A stretch of DNA of 64,000 bases from an uncultured bacterium (GCA_949299335.1 CASGAD010000031.1:1-64000), one strand, 5' to 3'. Numbered from the stretch's first letter, positions 47,811 to 57,970 are shown. Program-made: numbers and translations. Notes: generated from the letters alone by a model not told the origin.

Positions 47811-49342
47811 ATATTAAATAAAATGATTATTGCCAAAACAATCAATAATGCGATAGAAGCGACAATAATAATATCTCTTCTTAGTGTCTTTTCATCTCTA
47901 GTATCTTGTACAAGTACTTCATCTACAAAATTATAATTTTTAAATAGCCATAATTTCTTTTCTCTAAGATACTTTAAAATTGCAAAAACTAAAACAATGA
48001 ATAAGCCAGCTCCAATCATAAAATAGGAAGATGAAATACTTAAATCATATTGGAAAGTTCCACTTCTAAGTGGTTCCAAAAGTGCTCTAGTTGCTCCATA
48101 CCATACTAAATACCATCCAGCACCACTTCCTTCAGCATGATATTTTCCTAATCCTCTGCATATACCAAAATAAATAAAGAAGTAACCAATTAAATTTGTG
48201 ATTGTTTCTATTGTTGCTAAAGGAAGGTAAGCCATAGTGGTATTACTAATTTGAGTGGCGTAATTATATTGATAATTTGTCTTTATAAAAGTAGGAAGCC
48301 AAGCGATGCTATCAAGTGGGATTTGATTCCCGTGAACTTCACAATTAAAGAAATTTCCAATTCTTCCAATTGCTTGTGCTACTAAGATTGTAGGAATAAT
48401 AATGTCTGCTAGTCTTAAGTAACTTATTTTTTGATATACAGGGTCTTTTTTCCAATACTTTATAATTAGCATTACACTAACTCCAGCAATAATGCCTAAA
48501 ATTGCTCCACCCATAATGCCTAATCCGCCATCCCACACACTAAATATTTTTGTCCAATCTCTAACATATTGGGATGAGGCACCTTCTTTAGAAATGTCCA
48601 AAACAACATACCATAATCTTGCACCAACTAATCCAGAAGGAAAAGCGACAAAAAAGCAAGTTGTTACAATATCATGTTTTCCATAAATTTTATAAATGAA
48701 ATGATCACAAATCGCTAAAACTAAAAATGCTCCGCTTAGAATAAAAATAGCGTAAAAAGCAATTGAAATGCCACCATCTAGTGAATAACTTTCTCCACTA
48801 TAAGTGTAATATGGTTCTGGATGAACATAACTATTAATAAACTTAATTCCATGTTTACCGATATATATTGAATTACATAACGGATAACTTAAATAAGGAG
48901 CATTCCCTTCGGAAAATAAAATAAAAGTTACAACCATTAAAGGTATCGATGAATACATTATTATTTTAAATACTTTTCTTAATGAAGAATCTAATTCTGG
49001 CAAATAAAAATAATATAAAAAAGAAGTCAAAAAAGTGAAACAAAATACGCTAAATAAAATAATAAAAAAATATGAGAGAAATTGATGACCAGCATCAACT
49101 GTTAAATTATTATTTTCAACCAAACTTATCGTTGCAGGATCAAGATAAAAGGCCACAGTAAAAAGGACTAGTCCAATTAAAATACCAAAAAAACATATTC
49201 CAAGATAAACTAGACATTTTGTTATTAAAATGTTTCCTTGGAGACGAAGTTTATTTTTTACCATAAAATTAAAATATACTCCGTAACTAACTGCCCCTAT
49301 AACAAACAATGCCATTGCTAAATAATAAATAACTTCACTCAT
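47804..49342 (-). CDS. lgt: prolipoprotein diacylglyceryl transferase with N-terminal membrane extension
   Basis: Membrane enzyme that transfers diacylglyceryl from phosphatidylglycerol to the lipobox Cys of prolipoproteins. The Lgt core is in the C-terminal two thirds: VGARLWYV, the signature QAIGRIGNFFNCEVHG and the late YGATRALLEPLR. At 512 residues it is nearly twice the usual 260-290. About 160 extra N-terminal residues carry four hydrophobic segments not in typical Lgt. The usual HGG/YGG motif (E. coli His103) reads GIMGG. Start context is weak (GAAAGAGA). Function is inferred from the signature. Confidence 0.88.
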   Translation of the reverse strand: MSEVIYYLAMALFVIGAVSYGVYFNFMVKNKLRLQGNILITKCLVYLGICFFGILIGLVLFTVAFYLDPATISLVENNNLTVDAGHQFLSYFFIILFSVFCFTFLTSFLYYFYLPELDSSLRKVFKIIMYSSIPLMVVTFILFSEGNAPYLSYPLCNSIYIGKHGIKFINSYVHPEPYYTYSGESYSLDGGISIAFYAIFILSGAFLVLAICDHFIYKIYGKHDIVTTCFFVAFPSGLVGARLWYVVLDISKEGASSQYVRDWTKIFSVWDGGLGIMGGAILGIIAGVSVMLIIKYWKKDPVYQKISYLRLADIIIPTILVAQAIGRIGNFFNCEVHGNQIPLDSIAWLPTFIKTNYQYNYATQISNTTMAYLPLATIETITNLIGYFFIYFGICRGLGKYHAEGSGAGWYLVWYGATRALLEPLRSGTFQYDLSISSSYFMIGAGLFIVLVFAILKYLREKKLWLFKNYNFVDEVLVQDTRDEKTLRRDIIIVASIALLIVLAIIILFNIW

Positions 49343-49360
49343 ACATAGTCTCTTTCATTT

Positions 49361-49383
49361 AATAGTAAATCTTATTTACTATT
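49361..49383. repeat. perfect AT-rich inverted repeat upstream of lgt
   Basis: AATAGTAAAT - ctt - ATTTACTATT: ten-base arms, three-base loop, 18 bases from the lgt start. No T-run follows on the minus strand; it could be an operator or a 5' RNA hairpin. Confidence 0.5.
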
Positions 49384-49487
49384 GAATATCATATAACATT
49401 TTGATTGTTCAAGTCTTTAAAAAATATTTTAAATATTTCAACTTGTTTATAAATTTAAAAAACAATTCTATATAATTAAAGAAAAAT

Positions 49488-49532
49488 GCACTTTTTTGTA
49501 GCTGTTTTGCAACGTTTTATAGTCAAAAGTGC
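49488..49532 (-). terminator. uvrA terminator with long loop
   Basis: GCACTTTT / AAAAGTGC arms with a loop of about 28 bases, followed by T5 on the minus strand, downstream of uvrA. Its large loop resembles that of the terminator at 30471. Confidence 0.65.
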
Positions 49533-49545
49533 TTAATTTAAATTA

Positions 49546-52398
49546 TTATATTTTGCTCTTTCTGCTTTTATCCTCTTCTAAGACTTTCTTTAAATAATGT
49601 CCTGTATAGCTTTTTTCAATCTTGCTGATTTCCTCAGGTGTTCCTGTTGCTATAATTTGTCCACCTTTATCTCCACCTTCAGGTCCTAAATCAATAATAT
49701 AGTCAGCTACTTTAATAACATCTAAATTGTGCTCAATAACTAATATTGTATCTCCATTATTTACGATTCTTTCTAATACTTCGAGCAACTTTTTAACATC
49801 ATCGGTATGTAAACCTGTTGTAGGTTCATCAAGAATATATAATGTTTTGCCGGTTGGTCTTTTTTGCAAATAGTAAGCAAGTTTTACTCTTTGAGCCTCT
49901 CCACCACTTAAAGTTGTGGCTGGTTGTCCAACCTTAATATAACCAAGTCCAACATCAATTAAAGTTTTTAATTTCCTTGCTAGACTTATATGAGGCTTAA
50001 AAAATTCATAAGCATCTTCAATAGTCATTTCTAAAACATCATAAATATTTTTCCCTTTATATGTACATAATAATGTTTCATCATTATATCTTTTGCCATC
50101 ACATTCATCACATTTTACATATACATCAGGCAAAAAATTCATCGGAATTCTAGTTACACCAGCACCTTGGCAGTGTTCACATCTTCCACCAGGAATGTTA
50201 AATGAGAATCTAGATTTATCAAAACCATGAGCTTTTGCTTCGATTGTTTGGCTAAAAATATCTCTAATATCATCAAACGCTTTTACATATGTTGCAGGAT
50301 TGCTTCGTGGAGTTCTACCAATTGGTTCCTGGGAAATATTTATAACTTTATCAATATTTTCAAGTCCTTTTATGGATTTATATACACCAACATCAACATT
50401 TTTGTTTTCAACAATTTTTAATATAGCGTTATATAAAGTTTCATTAATAAGCGATGATTTACCACTTCCACTAACACCTGTAACACAAACAAAATCTCCT
50501 AAAGGGATTTTAACATCAACATTCTTTAAGTTATTAACTTTGCATCCAAAAAGTTCGATAAATTTACCGTTTCCTTTTCTGCGTTCCAAAGGAACTGGAA
50601 TATATTTTTTCCCAGATAAATATTGGCCAGTCAAACTTTTTTCGCAATTTTCAACATCTTCTAAAGTCCCTGAAACAACAACTTCTCCACCATGCACTCC
50701 AGCACGAGGTCCAATATCTACAATATAATCGGCACTTCTAATCATTTCATCATCATGTTCGACAACAATTAAAGTGTTTCCCAAATCTCTCATTTCTTTT
50801 AGAGAATTAATTAATTTTTCACTATCCCTTTGGTGTAATCCGATTGATGGCTCATCTAGTACATATAAGACACCACTAAGTTTAGATCCAATCTGGGTAG
50901 CTAATCTAATTCTTTGACTTTCACCACCGCTTAAAGTCATAGACATTCTGGCCAAAGTCAAATATTCAAGTCCTACATCGATTAAAAATTTTAAACGATT
51001 TAAAATTTCGTTAATTACCATTGAAGAAATAGTTAATTGGTAAGGAGTTAGCTTACTTTTTAACGAATCTATGAAGTCGTAAAGTTTGTCTAACGATAAA
51101 CATGTCATTTCATAAATGTTTAGTCCTTCAATCTTAACACTTAGAACTTTTTCACTTAATCTTGCGCCATGGCATTTTGTGCATTCCTTATCTTTTAAAA
51201 ATGAACCATACCACTCTCTAGAAAATTCACTAGTCGTTTCTTTATATAACCTTTCAATTCTAGTTTTAATTCCTTCAACAAAACCTCTTCTATGTGAAAT
51301 ATTCCCACTTGAACTTTTTAAAGTAATATCTAATGGCTCTTTGCTTCCATTTAAAATAATATCAACTTCTTCATCAGTTAAGTCTTTAAAAGGTTTATCT
51401 AGAGAAATGTGATAATGATTTAACACGGCTTCAAAGGTTTGCCAATCTAAATTATTTGTTCCAACAACATTTTTATAATAAACAATAGCTCCTTCGTTAA
51501 TACTTTTATTCATATCAGGAACAAGCAAAGATAAGTCAACTTCTTGAGAAATTCCTAGTCCATTACAACTTGGGCAGCATCCCATAGGTGAGTTAAAAGA
51601 AAATAATCTTGGTTCAAGTTTAGGAACAGTAAAACCACAAATTGGACAAGCGTTGTGTTCACTGTATAAATGTTCCTCATCGTTAATTAAAGTCAAAACA
51701 AAACCATTTGCCCACTCACTTGCAAGTTCAACAGCCTCGAAAATTCTACTCCTACTTTCTTCTTTTAATACAATTCTATCAATAACAATATCGATATTGT
51801 GTCTTTTATTTTTTTCAAGTTCAGGAACATCTTCAATCAAATAATTTTCTCCATCAATTCTGACTCTAGTAAAACCATTCGTTTTAATTTTTGTTAATGT
51901 GTCCTTAAATGTACCTTTTTCGCCTCTAACTATAGGTGAAAGGATTTGAATTCTTGAGTTTTGCGGACTTTTCATTATAATATCAGTAATTTTTTGAATT
52001 GAAAAAGCGATAATTGGAACATTATGTGTAGGACAATAAGGAACGCCTATGCGAGCATATAAAAGTCTTAAATAATCATAAATTTCAGTAACTGTGCCAA
52101 CAGTACTTCTAGGGTTATGAGAAACACTTTTTTGATCAATAGCAATTGCTGGTGAAAGTCCTTCAATACCTTCAACATCAGGCTTTTCATAATTTCCTAA
52201 AAATTGTCTAGCATAACTTGATAACGATTCGATATATCTTCTTTGTCCTTCTGCGAAAATAGTGTCAAAAGCTAGAGTGGATTTCCCACTTCCGCTTACA
52301 CCTGTAAAGACAATCAACTTTTCTTTTGGCAAAGTTACATCAATATTCTTTAAATTGTTAACTTTAGCCTTTCTAACCTTAATCTCATTTATAGCCAT
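49546..52398 (-). CDS. uvrA: excinuclease ABC subunit A
   Basis: DNA-damage recognition ATPase of nucleotide excision repair, 950 residues. Two ABC ATPase modules are present (GVSGSGKST and GVSGSGKSS Walker A; LSGGESQRI and LSGGEAQRV signatures). Zinc-finger cysteines are seen as CPICG...CCPSC and CEHC...CDEC. The C-terminus is basic (KSRKSKI). The ATG has no Shine-Dalgarno; TATAAT ends seven bases before it. No uvrB is in the window. Confidence 0.97.
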   Translation of the reverse strand: MAINEIKVRKAKVNNLKNIDVTLPKEKLIVFTGVSGSGKSTLAFDTIFAEGQRRYIESLSSYARQFLGNYEKPDVEGIEGLSPAIAIDQKSVSHNPRSTVGTVTEIYDYLRLLYARIGVPYCPTHNVPIIAFSIQKITDIIMKSPQNSRIQILSPIVRGEKGTFKDTLTKIKTNGFTRVRIDGENYLIEDVPELEKNKRHNIDIVIDRIVLKEESRSRIFEAVELASEWANGFVLTLINDEEHLYSEHNACPICGFTVPKLEPRLFSFNSPMGCCPSCNGLGISQEVDLSLLVPDMNKSINEGAIVYYKNVVGTNNLDWQTFEAVLNHYHISLDKPFKDLTDEEVDIILNGSKEPLDITLKSSSGNISHRRGFVEGIKTRIERLYKETTSEFSREWYGSFLKDKECTKCHGARLSEKVLSVKIEGLNIYEMTCLSLDKLYDFIDSLKSKLTPYQLTISSMVINEILNRLKFLIDVGLEYLTLARMSMTLSGGESQRIRLATQIGSKLSGVLYVLDEPSIGLHQRDSEKLINSLKEMRDLGNTLIVVEHDDEMIRSADYIVDIGPRAGVHGGEVVVSGTLEDVENCEKSLTGQYLSGKKYIPVPLERRKGNGKFIELFGCKVNNLKNVDVKIPLGDFVCVTGVSGSGKSSLINETLYNAILKIVENKNVDVGVYKSIKGLENIDKVINISQEPIGRTPRSNPATYVKAFDDIRDIFSQTIEAKAHGFDKSRFSFNIPGGRCEHCQGAGVTRIPMNFLPDVYVKCDECDGKRYNDETLLCTYKGKNIYDVLEMTIEDAYEFFKPHISLARKLKTLIDVGLGYIKVGQPATTLSGGEAQRVKLAYYLQKRPTGKTLYILDEPTTGLHTDDVKKLLEVLERIVNNGDTILVIEHNLDVIKVADYIIDLGPEGGDKGGQIIATGTPEEISKIEKSYTGHYLKKVLEEDKSRKSKI

Positions 52399-52405
52399 AG
52401 TAAAA

Positions 52406-52411
52406 ATTATA
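52406..52411 (-). promoter_or_regulatory. -10 hexamer of a predicted leaderless promoter (uvrA)
   Basis: TATAAT, seven bases, ATG. No LexA-type box is evident nearby. Confidence 0.5.
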
Positions 52412-52532
52412 TATTCAAAACAATCTAAATAAAAGTGTGATGCCTTAAATTGGGTTTCTCTGTATTTATTGAAAACTTAAATTTCCAATATTTTTAATGA
52501 GTAAATCACGAAAAGTCTATTTTTTTGATGGC

Positions 52533-52554
52533 AAATATACATTTATGTATATTT
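52533..52554. repeat. perfect 22-bp inverted repeat between uvrA and typA
   Basis: AAATATACAT - tt - ATGTATATTT: ten-base perfect arms and a two-base centre, midway in the divergent uvrA-typA region. The geometry fits a dimeric regulator's operator. Confidence 0.5.
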
Positions 52555-52605
52555 TTACATTAATTTGTGATATTTTTATATCTAGTTTTTTTGGAGGTAT
52601 TTAGT

Positions 52606-54429
52606 ATGAAGATGAGAAATGTCGCTATTATCGCTCACGTTGACCATGGAAAAACAACTTTAGTCAATCAACTTCTTAAATGTAGCGGAACATTTAGAGA
52701 AAATGAAAAATTAGAAGATAGAGCCATGGATAGTAACGCAATTGAAAGAGAAAGAGGCATTACAATCTTAGCTAAAACAACAAGTATCAAATATAAGGAC
52801 TATAAAATTAACATTTTAGACACTCCCGGACACGCTGATTTTGGAGGAGAAGTCGAAAGAATCATGCATATGGTTGATGGCTGCTTGCTACTTGTTGATG
52901 CTTTTGAAGGAACGATGCCACAAACAAGATTTGTCTTAAAAAAAGCTATCGAAGCTGGTGTAAAACCTGTTGTTATTGTTAACAAAGTTGACCGCCCTAA
53001 TGCTAACGCTGATAAAGCTGTTGATGAAGTTTTACAATTATTTATGGAATTAGGTGCACCTGATAATTTCCTTGATTTCAAGGTAGCTTATACTAGTGCT
53101 TTAAACGGAACAAGCTCATTAAGTAGTGATCCATCTACTCAACAACCTGGTATGGATCCTGTATACGAATTAATTATTAATGAAATTCCTGAGCCAAAGG
53201 TAGAGGAAAATGGACCACTTCAACTTCAAGCTGCTTTATTAGATTACAATGATTATGTTGGAAGAATGGGTATTGGTAGAATTCAAAGAGGAACTATAAA
53301 AGTAGGTTCTACCGTATCATGTGCAAGACTTGATGGAACTTCCAAACAATTCAAAATACTTAAATTAATCGGATATTATGGTTTAAAGAAGATTGAAATT
53401 GAAGAAGCTCATGCTGGCGAAATTGTCGCTGTTGCTGGTTTACCAGATATAAACATTGGTGAAACAATTTGTGATACTACTAATGTTGAACCACTTCCAT
53501 TACTACACATCGATGAACCAACCTTACAAATGACATTTGGTACAAACAGCTCACCTTTCGCTGGACAAGATGGAAAACTATTAACTGCAAGGCAAATCGA
53601 AGAAAGGCTTTATAAAGAAGCTCAAAAAGATGTCTCTTTAAAAGTTAAAAGAGTTCCTAATAGTGAGACCTGGATTGTCAGTGGAAGAGGCGAATTACAT
53701 TTAGGCATTCTAATTGAAAACATGCGTAGAGAAGGCTACGAAATTGAAGTAAGCAGACCTCAAGTTATCATTAAAGAAGTAAATGGTGTCAAACAAGAGC
53801 CTTACGAAGATTTAAGTGTTGAAGTCCCTAACGAATTTGTTGGTGATATTATGACTTCTTTAGGATCAAGAGACGCTGAATTAATTGATATGGATGCTGG
53901 TGATGTTAATACAAAAATTAATTATGTCATTCCATCAAGAGGACTTATTGGTTTTGTAACAAACTTCTTAACACTTACTAAAGGATACGGAATTATAGCT
54001 CATACATTTAAAGAGTACCGCCCTATTGCTCAAGGTAAAATTGGTGAAAGAGCTGTTGGTGTATTAGTTGCTACCGAAAACGGACAATCAACCCCATACG
54101 CAATTCAACACGTTGAAGAAAGAGGCGTAATGTTTATTTACCCAGGCACTCAAATCTATGAAGGTATGATTGTTGGGGAAAATAAATATGATACTGATTT
54201 AAGTGTAAATGTTTGTCAAACCAAAAATTTAACAAACCAAAGAAGCGCTAATAAAGACCAAACTGTCGTTTTAAAATCACCTAGAAAAATGACCCTTGAA
54301 GCATGCTTAGATTATATTAATAGCGATGAACTTGTAGAAGTTACTCCAAATAATTTTAGAATGAGGAAGAAAATTTTAAATAATGCTGAGCGTAAAAAAC
54401 GGGAAGCAAAATTTAAAGTTCAACAATAA
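52606..54429 (+). CDS. typA: ribosome-binding GTPase TypA/BipA
   Basis: Translational GTPase related to EF-G, 607 residues. G1 is [10 protein letters not shown]3 DTPGHADF and G4 NKVD; the domain III/V region and the BipA-specific C-terminus (KSPRKMTLEACLDYI) are complete. BipA helps 50S assembly at low temperature or stress in other bacteria. GGAGG lies eight bases before the ATG; an upstream in-frame GTG at 52567 is not supported. A terminator follows. Confidence 0.97.
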   Translation: MKMRNVAIIAHVDHGKTTLVNQLLKCSGTFRENEKLEDRAMDSNAIERERGITILAKTTSIKYKDYKINILDTPGHADFGGEVERIMHMVDGCLLLVDAFEGTMPQTRFVLKKAIEAGVKPVVIVNKVDRPNANADKAVDEVLQLFMELGAPDNFLDFKVAYTSALNGTSSLSSDPSTQQPGMDPVYELIINEIPEPKVEENGPLQLQAALLDYNDYVGRMGIGRIQRGTIKVGSTVSCARLDGTSKQFKILKLIGYYGLKKIEIEEAHAGEIVAVAGLPDINIGETICDTTNVEPLPLLHIDEPTLQMTFGTNSSPFAGQDGKLLTARQIEERLYKEAQKDVSLKVKRVPNSETWIVSGRGELHLGILIENMRREGYEIEVSRPQVIIKEVNGVKQEPYEDLSVEVPNEFVGDIMTSLGSRDAELIDMDAGDVNTKINYVIPSRGLIGFVTNFLTLTKGYGIIAHTFKEYRPIAQGKIGERAVGVLVATENGQSTPYAIQHVEERGVMFIYPGTQIYEGMIVGENKYDTDLSVNVCQTKNLTNQRSANKDQTVVLKSPRKMTLEACLDYINSDELVEVTPNNFRMRKKILNNAERKKREAKFKVQQ

Positions 54430-54446
54430 TTATTATATTTACGAAA

Positions 54447-54471
54447 AAAAGGCCACAAATGTGGTCTTTTT
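54447..54471. terminator. bidirectional terminator between typA and the FtsX permease gene
   Basis: AAAAGGCCACA - aa/loop - TGTGGTCTTTT with flanking A and T runs, between converging genes. Confidence 0.88.
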
Positions 54472-54478
54472 ATTTGCT

Positions 54479-57238
54479 TTATTCAATGCTCTTTAGTGAC
54501 TCAGCCATTGATACTTTATTTACTCTTGATGATATTAATAAATTAACAACAAATGCCGTCAAAAAACTTATTAGGAAAGCAATCACATATGTCATTGGGT
54601 AAATCACATATTCCCAATCTATTAAATCAACCTTGTTAATTCCTAAAACTAACATTTCTACAGGGAGTCCAAAGAAAAGCCCAAGCACAGCGCCAAGAGT
54701 TGTTAATATCATAACCTCATAAACTAAGCTTGAAGAAATTTCAAAAACTGAAAAGCCTAGAACTCTTAATGTTGCAATATCTCTTCTTCTTTCATTAAAG
54801 TTTAAAATGGCTAAATTGATTAATACAACTACAGCTAACAAAATTGCAAACACTTTAATAGTATTAGTCATCTGACTAACGCTAGACATATAACCATCTA
54901 TTCTTTCAATTGTCTCATCATTAGTCATTATGCTATAGGCTACTTTAGATTCATTAAGGATTGTCTCTTTTACTGCATCAGCAGAATATCCTTCTTTAAC
55001 TGTTACCCATGCAATATTTGGAGTTCTTAAAAATGCTGGCTGTGATTCTTGGTAAACAATCAAGCCATTAGTTGAAAATGCATAATATATTGCTCCAATT
55101 TCGTATTCATATATCTCACCATCAATATTAAAAGAAGCAATATCTCCAACACTTACACCTAATTTTTCTGCTTTTTGTGTTGTTAAAATTACTTTTTCTA
55201 AATCGCCATGTCCATCTCCAAGATAATCGTCATATTTATAGTATTGAGATTCGGCAGAAACAAAATATACATTAGTATTAATAGATTTATTATTACAAGT
55301 TACTTGTGTTTGAGCTAAAGAATATTCTTCTGCGTAAGCAACACCTTCTATAGTCATAAGTTCTTCAGCAGCTTCACCTGGTGTTAATCCAGTATTTAAA
55401 TTAATAACTAAATCACTATTATAGAAATTAATTAAATCTTGGTCTTTTCCATAATTAATTGTATCATCTACACCCATTCCACAAATTAATAAAGCCGTAC
55501 AACCCAATACACCAATTATGACCATGATGGATTTAGTAAAATGAACTTTAATATTTCTAAAAGTCATCATTAATGATGTATTTTTGATACTCTTTTTACC
55601 AGCTTTCAAATTAAAGGAAGGAGCTGCGACCCTCATAGATTCACTCGCTGAATAACTTAACTCTTTTTTAATTAACATAAATGTCAAAAATGAAACTAAT
55701 AAAAGAATTATCGCAAAAAGAATTAAAGCAACCTTAGTTGGAAAAACATATGATAGTTCAGGTAATGTATATAATATTCCATATTTAATATTCATGACCT
55801 GTGGAAGAATTAAAGGTCCACAAATAAAACCAATTACCAATCCAACAGCAGCAACTATATTCATTATTGTCATATAGAAAAGAAGAATTTTTCCTTTAGA
55901 TATGCCTAAAGCTTTCATTGTTCCAATTTGTGTTCTTTCTCTTAATATTAACTGAGCAATAGTAGTCAAAACTATCAATATTGCAACAATAAAGAAAATA
56001 ACAGGAAATACATATGTTAATTGTTTTGCTTGTTTAATATCGTTAGTAACACTAGCAATACTACTATTAGTTTCTCTATCAAAAACAGCTAATAAATTAT
56101 TATTTTCTTTTCTTTTAAAATATGAAGAAATTTGATTAGTAATTAGAGTAACATCAAGCTCAGAATCAACTTTTAACACTATTTGGTTATAAAGATGTGT
56201 AAGTAACTCTTCAATCATCGAATTTGTTTTATGATTTATTGCATAAGTTATATCGCTCGAGACTAACATCATAATTTGATCAAGAGTTTGACTGTTGCTC
56301 TCATCACTAAGAATATTAATTACTTCATCTAATAGCAAAACCACAATAGCGTTGTTGGCATATGCTTCTTTATAGTCATTTAAAGTTTCAATAATATTTG
56401 CGCTACTAATATTATCAAAAATGTCTTCTGTTATTGTAGAAAGTAACATTCTAGAACTTAATAAATAATACGATGAAGAAAACTGCCCGTTATCAACATT
56501 TTCAGGATGTTCCATTATTCCATTAATTTGTATATTAAATGTTATTGTATCTTCACTTAAATAGTTGTTAATAGAATTTGATAAAAGTTCCTGAATAAGC
56601 GGCACATCAGATAACAAAATAGACTTAAGTAAACCATATGTTGTATCAGAAACTTCCAAATTATCTAATAAAGATGTAACAAGCAATTCAATTGTTTCCT
56701 CATTACTTACGACTTGTAAAGCTGTGCTTTTTAAAGTAGATGTTTCAAAAGTTACTGGTAAAAAATCCCCTAAACTAATTGTTTTCCCTGTAGAATCCTT
56801 ATATTTTTGTGCTAATGTTTCATCTATAAAGAAGAAATTATTATCATTATAGTCATTAGAACTATATTCAGATGGTTTATTAATTGTTGGGAAAGACTCA
56901 CTAATTAAGCCGTACGTACTAAAACTAAAAATTTCTGAAGGTATGTATAATCTAGTTTCACTTGAAGAATTCTCTCCACCAATAGATTCAACATACAATA
57001 AATCCTCATCCATTTCATTAAAATCATTTAATATAGGATTCACAGTAACCCAAATGTCACTCAAGTTTCCGTTTATAAAAACTTGATTTACTCTTTTTTC
57101 AAAGCCCTCAGCATTAGCTTCAAGACCTATATAAAGTGTACAAGAAATAGCGATAATAAAAATAATAGAAATAAATTGCTTTATATTTCTAAAAATATCT
57201 CTAATGCACTTTTTAAATAACGATTTAGCCAATCTCAT
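54479..57238 (-). CDS. FtsX-family ABC transporter permease, two-module
   Basis: 919-residue permease. A transmembrane helix at about 22-45 is followed by a large extracellular region up to about 400, then three helices, a fourth near 570-595, a second extracellular region and three C-terminal helices (NERRRDIATLRVLGF is the FtsX loop; an earlier copy reads RERTQIGTMKALGISKG). This is the duplicated FtsX topology of large DUF/YvrN-type permeases. It lies four bases after its ATPase gene. Substrate unknown; such pairs export lipoproteins, peptides or act in antibiotic resistance. Confidence 0.85.
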   Translation of the reverse strand: MRLAKSLFKKCIRDIFRNIKQFISIIFIIAISCTLYIGLEANAEGFEKRVNQVFINGNLSDIWVTVNPILNDFNEMDEDLLYVESIGGENSSSETRLYIPSEIFSFSTYGLISESFPTINKPSEYSSNDYNDNNFFFIDETLAQKYKDSTGKTISLGDFLPVTFETSTLKSTALQVVSNEETIELLVTSLLDNLEVSDTTYGLLKSILLSDVPLIQELLSNSINNYLSEDTITFNIQINGIMEHPENVDNGQFSSSYYLLSSRMLLSTITEDIFDNISSANIIETLNDYKEAYANNAIVVLLLDEVINILSDESNSQTLDQIMMLVSSDITYAINHKTNSMIEELLTHLYNQIVLKVDSELDVTLITNQISSYFKRKENNNLLAVFDRETNSSIASVTNDIKQAKQLTYVFPVIFFIVAILIVLTTIAQLILRERTQIGTMKALGISKGKILLFYMTIMNIVAAVGLVIGFICGPLILPQVMNIKYGILYTLPELSYVFPTKVALILFAIILLLVSFLTFMLIKKELSYSASESMRVAAPSFNLKAGKKSIKNTSLMMTFRNIKVHFTKSIMVIIGVLGCTALLICGMGVDDTINYGKDQDLINFYNSDLVINLNTGLTPGEAAEELMTIEGVAYAEEYSLAQTQVTCNNKSINTNVYFVSAESQYYKYDDYLGDGHGDLEKVILTTQKAEKLGVSVGDIASFNIDGEIYEYEIGAIYYAFSTNGLIVYQESQPAFLRTPNIAWVTVKEGYSADAVKETILNESKVAYSIMTNDETIERIDGYMSSVSQMTNTIKVFAILLAVVVLINLAILNFNERRRDIATLRVLGFSVFEISSSLVYEVMILTTLGAVLGLFFGLPVEMLVLGINKVDLIDWEYVIYPMTYVIAFLISFLTAFVVNLLISSRVNKVSMAESLKSIE

Positions 57239-57241
57239 AAA

Positions 57242-57961
57242 CTACCACTTAATATCATCAACAGTTTTAGGATTTTTAATTATCAAATTGCTAACAACTT
57301 TGCCATCTTGAATCTCGATTATACGGTCAGCAACAACAGTCAAAGCTCTATTATGAGTAACAATTATTACTGTTTTACCTTCTTGCTTAGCAACTTTATA
57401 TAATAAATTTAAAATAGAGGCTCCTGTTTTACTATCAAGCGCTCCTGTTGGTTCATCACAAAGTAATAATGTAGGATTTTTAACTAAAGCTCTAGCAATT
57501 GCTACACGTTGTTGTTCCCTGCCTGATAATTGACTTGGGAAATTTTTAGCTCTATCTTTTAATCCAACAAGTTCTAGCATTTTTGCTGCATCATAATGCT
57601 TTTCAACTAATGCGGATGCAATATAAACATTCTCATATGCGGTCAAAGAAGGCATTAGATTATAAAACTGGAAAACAAAACCTATATCATTTCTTCTAAA
57701 TTTAGCGAGTTCCTTCTCGTTCATTTTTGTTACATCTTTGCCATCAAGAATGTATTTTCCACCTGTAGCTTTATCCATACCACCAAGAATATTTAATAAG
57801 GTCGATTTGCCTGCTCCGCTAGGCCCTAAAATAAAAACTAGTTCTCCTTTTCGAATTGAAAAAGTTGCACCTTTTAAAGCAGTAATTTCAGCTTCATTTT
57901 TCTTGGCGTTGCCATAAACTTTAGAAATATTTTCTATAATTAGTTGTCTTTCTTCTTCCAT
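57242..57961 (-). CDS. ABC transporter ATPase (MacB/LolD-like) with LSGRE signature
   Basis: 239-residue ATPase partner of the FtsX permease. Walker A is GPSGAGKST (46-54), Q-loop FQFYNLMP, Walker B LLLCDEPTGALD, and the H-loop VTHNR. The signature reads LSGREQQR: Arg148 (codon AGG at 57520-57518) replaces the second Gly of LSGGQ/E, the residue equivalent to CFTR Gly551. That glycine contacts the nucleotide gamma-phosphate in other ABC proteins, so activity may be reduced. GAGGT precedes the ATG, nine bases after the cls stop. Confidence 0.9.
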   Translation of the reverse strand: MEEERQLIIENISKVYGNAKKNEAEITALKGATFSIRKGELVFILGPSGAGKSTLLNILGGMDKATGGKYILDGKDVTKMNEKELAKFRRNDIGFVFQFYNLMPSLTAYENVYIASALVEKHYDAAKMLELVGLKDRAKNFPSQLSGREQQRVAIARALVKNPTLLLCDEPTGALDSKTGASILNLLYKVAKQEGKTVIIVTHNRALTVVADRIIEIQDGKVVSNLIIKNPKTVDDIKW

Positions 57962-57970
57962 ATCTCAACC

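Noticed and set aside
52567-52605. Longer N-terminus of TypA from a GTG
   Set aside because: GGAGG is correctly placed for the ATG at 52606, and the family N-terminus begins MKMRNVAIIAHVDHGK.
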